Below are positions 5,815-6,999 of a stretch of 6,999 nucleotides of DNA, in pieces (positions within the stretch are counted from its first letter, which is position 1; the number at the start of each line of letters is the position of its first letter). Origin of the DNA: Alphaproteobacteria bacterium (lineage in GTDB: Bacteria > Pseudomonadota > Alphaproteobacteria > JAEULC01); NCBI GenBank assembly GCA_020851015.1, contig JADZDN010000410.1, positions 1 through 6,999 of the forward strand. Direction: 5' to 3'. Under the pieces are notes generated by a model. That model was not told where the DNA came from and did not search any database. It saw nothing but the letters and a program-made list of their open reading frames with translations. The translations under genes and the position numbers were made by a program.

Positions 5815-6999
5815 ATGGCCGAGGCAGCATTGAAGAAGCCGGAAGCGGCAGCGGAAGCGACACAGGACCTGACGGACGGGTTCCACCTGATCATCGACGC
5901 GCTGAAGCTCAACGGCCTCACCACGATCTATGGCGTGCCGGGCATCCCGATCACGGATTTCGGCCGCATGGCGCAGGCCGCGGGCATCCGCGTGCTGTCC
6001 TTCCGCCACGAGCAGAACGCGGGCTACGCCGCCGCCATCGCCGGCTACCTGACCAAGAAGCCGGGCGTATGCCTGACCGTGTCGGCGCCCGGCTTCCTCA
6101 ACGGGCTGACCGCGCTCGCCCACGCCACCACGAACTGCTTCCCGATGATCCTGATCTCGGGCTCGTCCGAGCGCGAGATCGTCGACCTGCAGCAGGGCGA
6201 CTACGAGGAGATGGACCAGCTCGCCATCGCCAAGCCGCTGTGCAAGGCCGCGTTCCGCGTGCTGCACGCCGCCGACATCGGCATCGGCGTGGCGCGCGCG
6301 ATCCGCGCCGCCGTATCGGGCCGGCCGGGCGGCGTCTATCTCGACCTGCCGGCCAAGCTGTTCGGCCAGGTGATGGATGCCGCGAAGGGCAGGAAGTCGC
6401 TGGTGAAGGTGATCGACGCGGCGCCGGCCCAGATCCCCGCGCCGGCCGCGGTCAAGCGCGCGCTCGAGGTGCTGAAATCCGCCAAGCGGCCGCTGATCAT
6501 CCTGGGCAAGGGCGCCGCCTATGCCCAGGCCGACGAGGCGATCAAGTCGTTCGTCGAGAAGTCGGGCGTTCCCTTCCTGCCGATGAGCATGGCCAAGGGC
6601 CTGCTGCCCGACACGCATCCGCAATGCGCGGGCGCGGCGCGCTCCACCGTGCTGAAGGACAGCGACGTCGTGATGCTGATCGGCGCGCGGCTCAACTGGC
6701 TCTTGTCGCACGGCAAGGGCAAGACCTGGGGCGAGGCGCCGAAGAAGTTCATCCAGGTCGATATCGAGCCGAAGGAGATGGACAGCAACGTCGAGATCGC
6801 GGCACCCGTGGTGGGCGATATCGGCTCCTGCGTGCAGGCCCTGCTCGACGCCATGGGCAGCGGGTTTCCGGCGCCGCCCACCGACTGGACCGGCGCGGTC
6901 AAGGCCAAGCGCGAGGAGAACGTCGCCAAGATGGCGCCGCGCCTGATGAACAACAACGTGCCGATGGACTATCACGGCGCGCTGGGCGTGCTGCGCACC
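5815..6999 (+). CDS. oxc: Oxalyl-CoA decarboxylase, N-terminal 395 residues (cut by right edge)
   Basis: This thiamine-diphosphate enzyme converts oxalyl-CoA to formyl-CoA and CO2 in the cytoplasm (EC 4.1.1.8), the key step of oxalate breakdown. The reading frame is open to the edge, covering the PYR domain (about 20-185) and most of the middle domain; about a third is missing, including the Mg/ThDP-binding domain. Similarity to the Oxalobacter formigenes enzyme is extensive: LTDGFH (19-24), YGVPGIPIT (39-47), [12 protein letters not shown] (62-73), VSAPGFLNG (89-97), [11 protein letters not shown] (103-113), [19 protein letters not shown] (117-135), GKGAAYAQ (231-238) and HGKGKTWG (299-306). 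Catalytic Glu66 aligns with Glu56 of that enzyme, and Tyr130-Glu131 with its Tyr120-Glu121. The Oxc-specific DLQQGDYEE stretch separates it from acetolactate synthase and 2-hydroxyacyl-CoA lyase. The N-terminus has about 10 extra Ala/Glu-rich residues. GGAGG at 5803-5807 supports the start. Frc would be expected downstream. Confidence 0.95.
   Translation, partial: MAEAALKKPEAAAEATQDLTDGFHLIIDALKLNGLTTIYGVPGIPITDFGRMAQAAGIRVLSFRHEQNAGYAAAIAGYLTKKPGVCLTVSAPGFLNGLTALAHATTNCFPMILISGSSEREIVDLQQGDYEEMDQLAIAKPLCKAAFRVLHAADIGIGVARAIRAAVSGRPGGVYLDLPAKLFGQVMDAAKGRKSLVKVIDAAPAQIPAPAAVKRALEVLKSAKRPLIILGKGAAYAQADEAIKSFVEKSGVPFLPMSMAKGLLPDTHPQCAGAARSTVLKDSDVVMLIGARLNWLLSHGKGKTWGEAPKKFIQVDIEPKEMDSNVEIAAPVVGDIGSCVQALLDAMGSGFPAPPTDWTGAVKAKREENVAKMAPRLMNNNVPMDYHGALGVLRT

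Noticed and set aside
5644..6975. 443-codon minus-strand frame opposite oxc
   Set aside because: It is antisense to a strongly conserved oxalyl-CoA decarboxylase and runs through the palindromic repeat. Its composition is typical of a shadow frame.

Overview
This GC-rich window (third codon positions mostly G or C, strong Shine-Dalgarno sites, almost all ATG starts) looks like an alphaproteobacterial chromosome. The best taxonomic hint is a palindromic intergenic repeat near position 5700. It begins CCGTCATGCCCGGGC and resembles repeats I know from Bradyrhizobium, Rhodopseudomonas and related genomes. The genus cannot be fixed from the sequence.

Left part (1-1421): the N-terminal 80 codons of a B12-binding radical SAM protein run off the left edge on the minus strand. 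About 400 bases without a gene follow, then a tRNA-Thr(CGU) with an encoded CCA end and a plausible promoter, then a small stand-alone protein with two CBS domains. I see no functional link between these and the rest of the window.

Middle part (1422-4774): three plus-strand genes encode a complete tripartite tricarboxylate transporter (TTT). They are a secreted TctC/Bug-type substrate-binding protein, the small membrane subunit TctB and the large membrane subunit TctA, in the order C-B-A. A strong 9-bp hairpin lies between the binding-protein gene and the membrane genes. It could set unequal expression within one operon.

Right part (4775-6999): a GntR-family regulator of the FCD subfamily, the palindromic repeat element, and the first 395 codons of oxalyl-CoA decarboxylase (oxc), cut by the right edge. 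Oxalyl-CoA decarboxylase is the thiamine-diphosphate enzyme that turns oxalyl-CoA into formyl-CoA in oxalate breakdown. It normally works with formyl-CoA:oxalate CoA-transferase (frc), which would be expected beyond the right edge.

The simplest reading is a carboxylate-use locus: an oxalate-catabolic enzyme next to a TTT importer and a ligand-responsive repressor. It would be notable if the TTT system carries oxalate or a close relative, because the well-known oxalate transporter is OxlT, a major-facilitator antiporter. Supporting the regulatory part, a GGyATTATnnATA motif occurs both in front of the transporter operon and in front of the regulator gene, where it is part of a perfect 14-bp palindrome. 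The substrate and the regulatory link are inferences. The gene identities are well supported by motifs.
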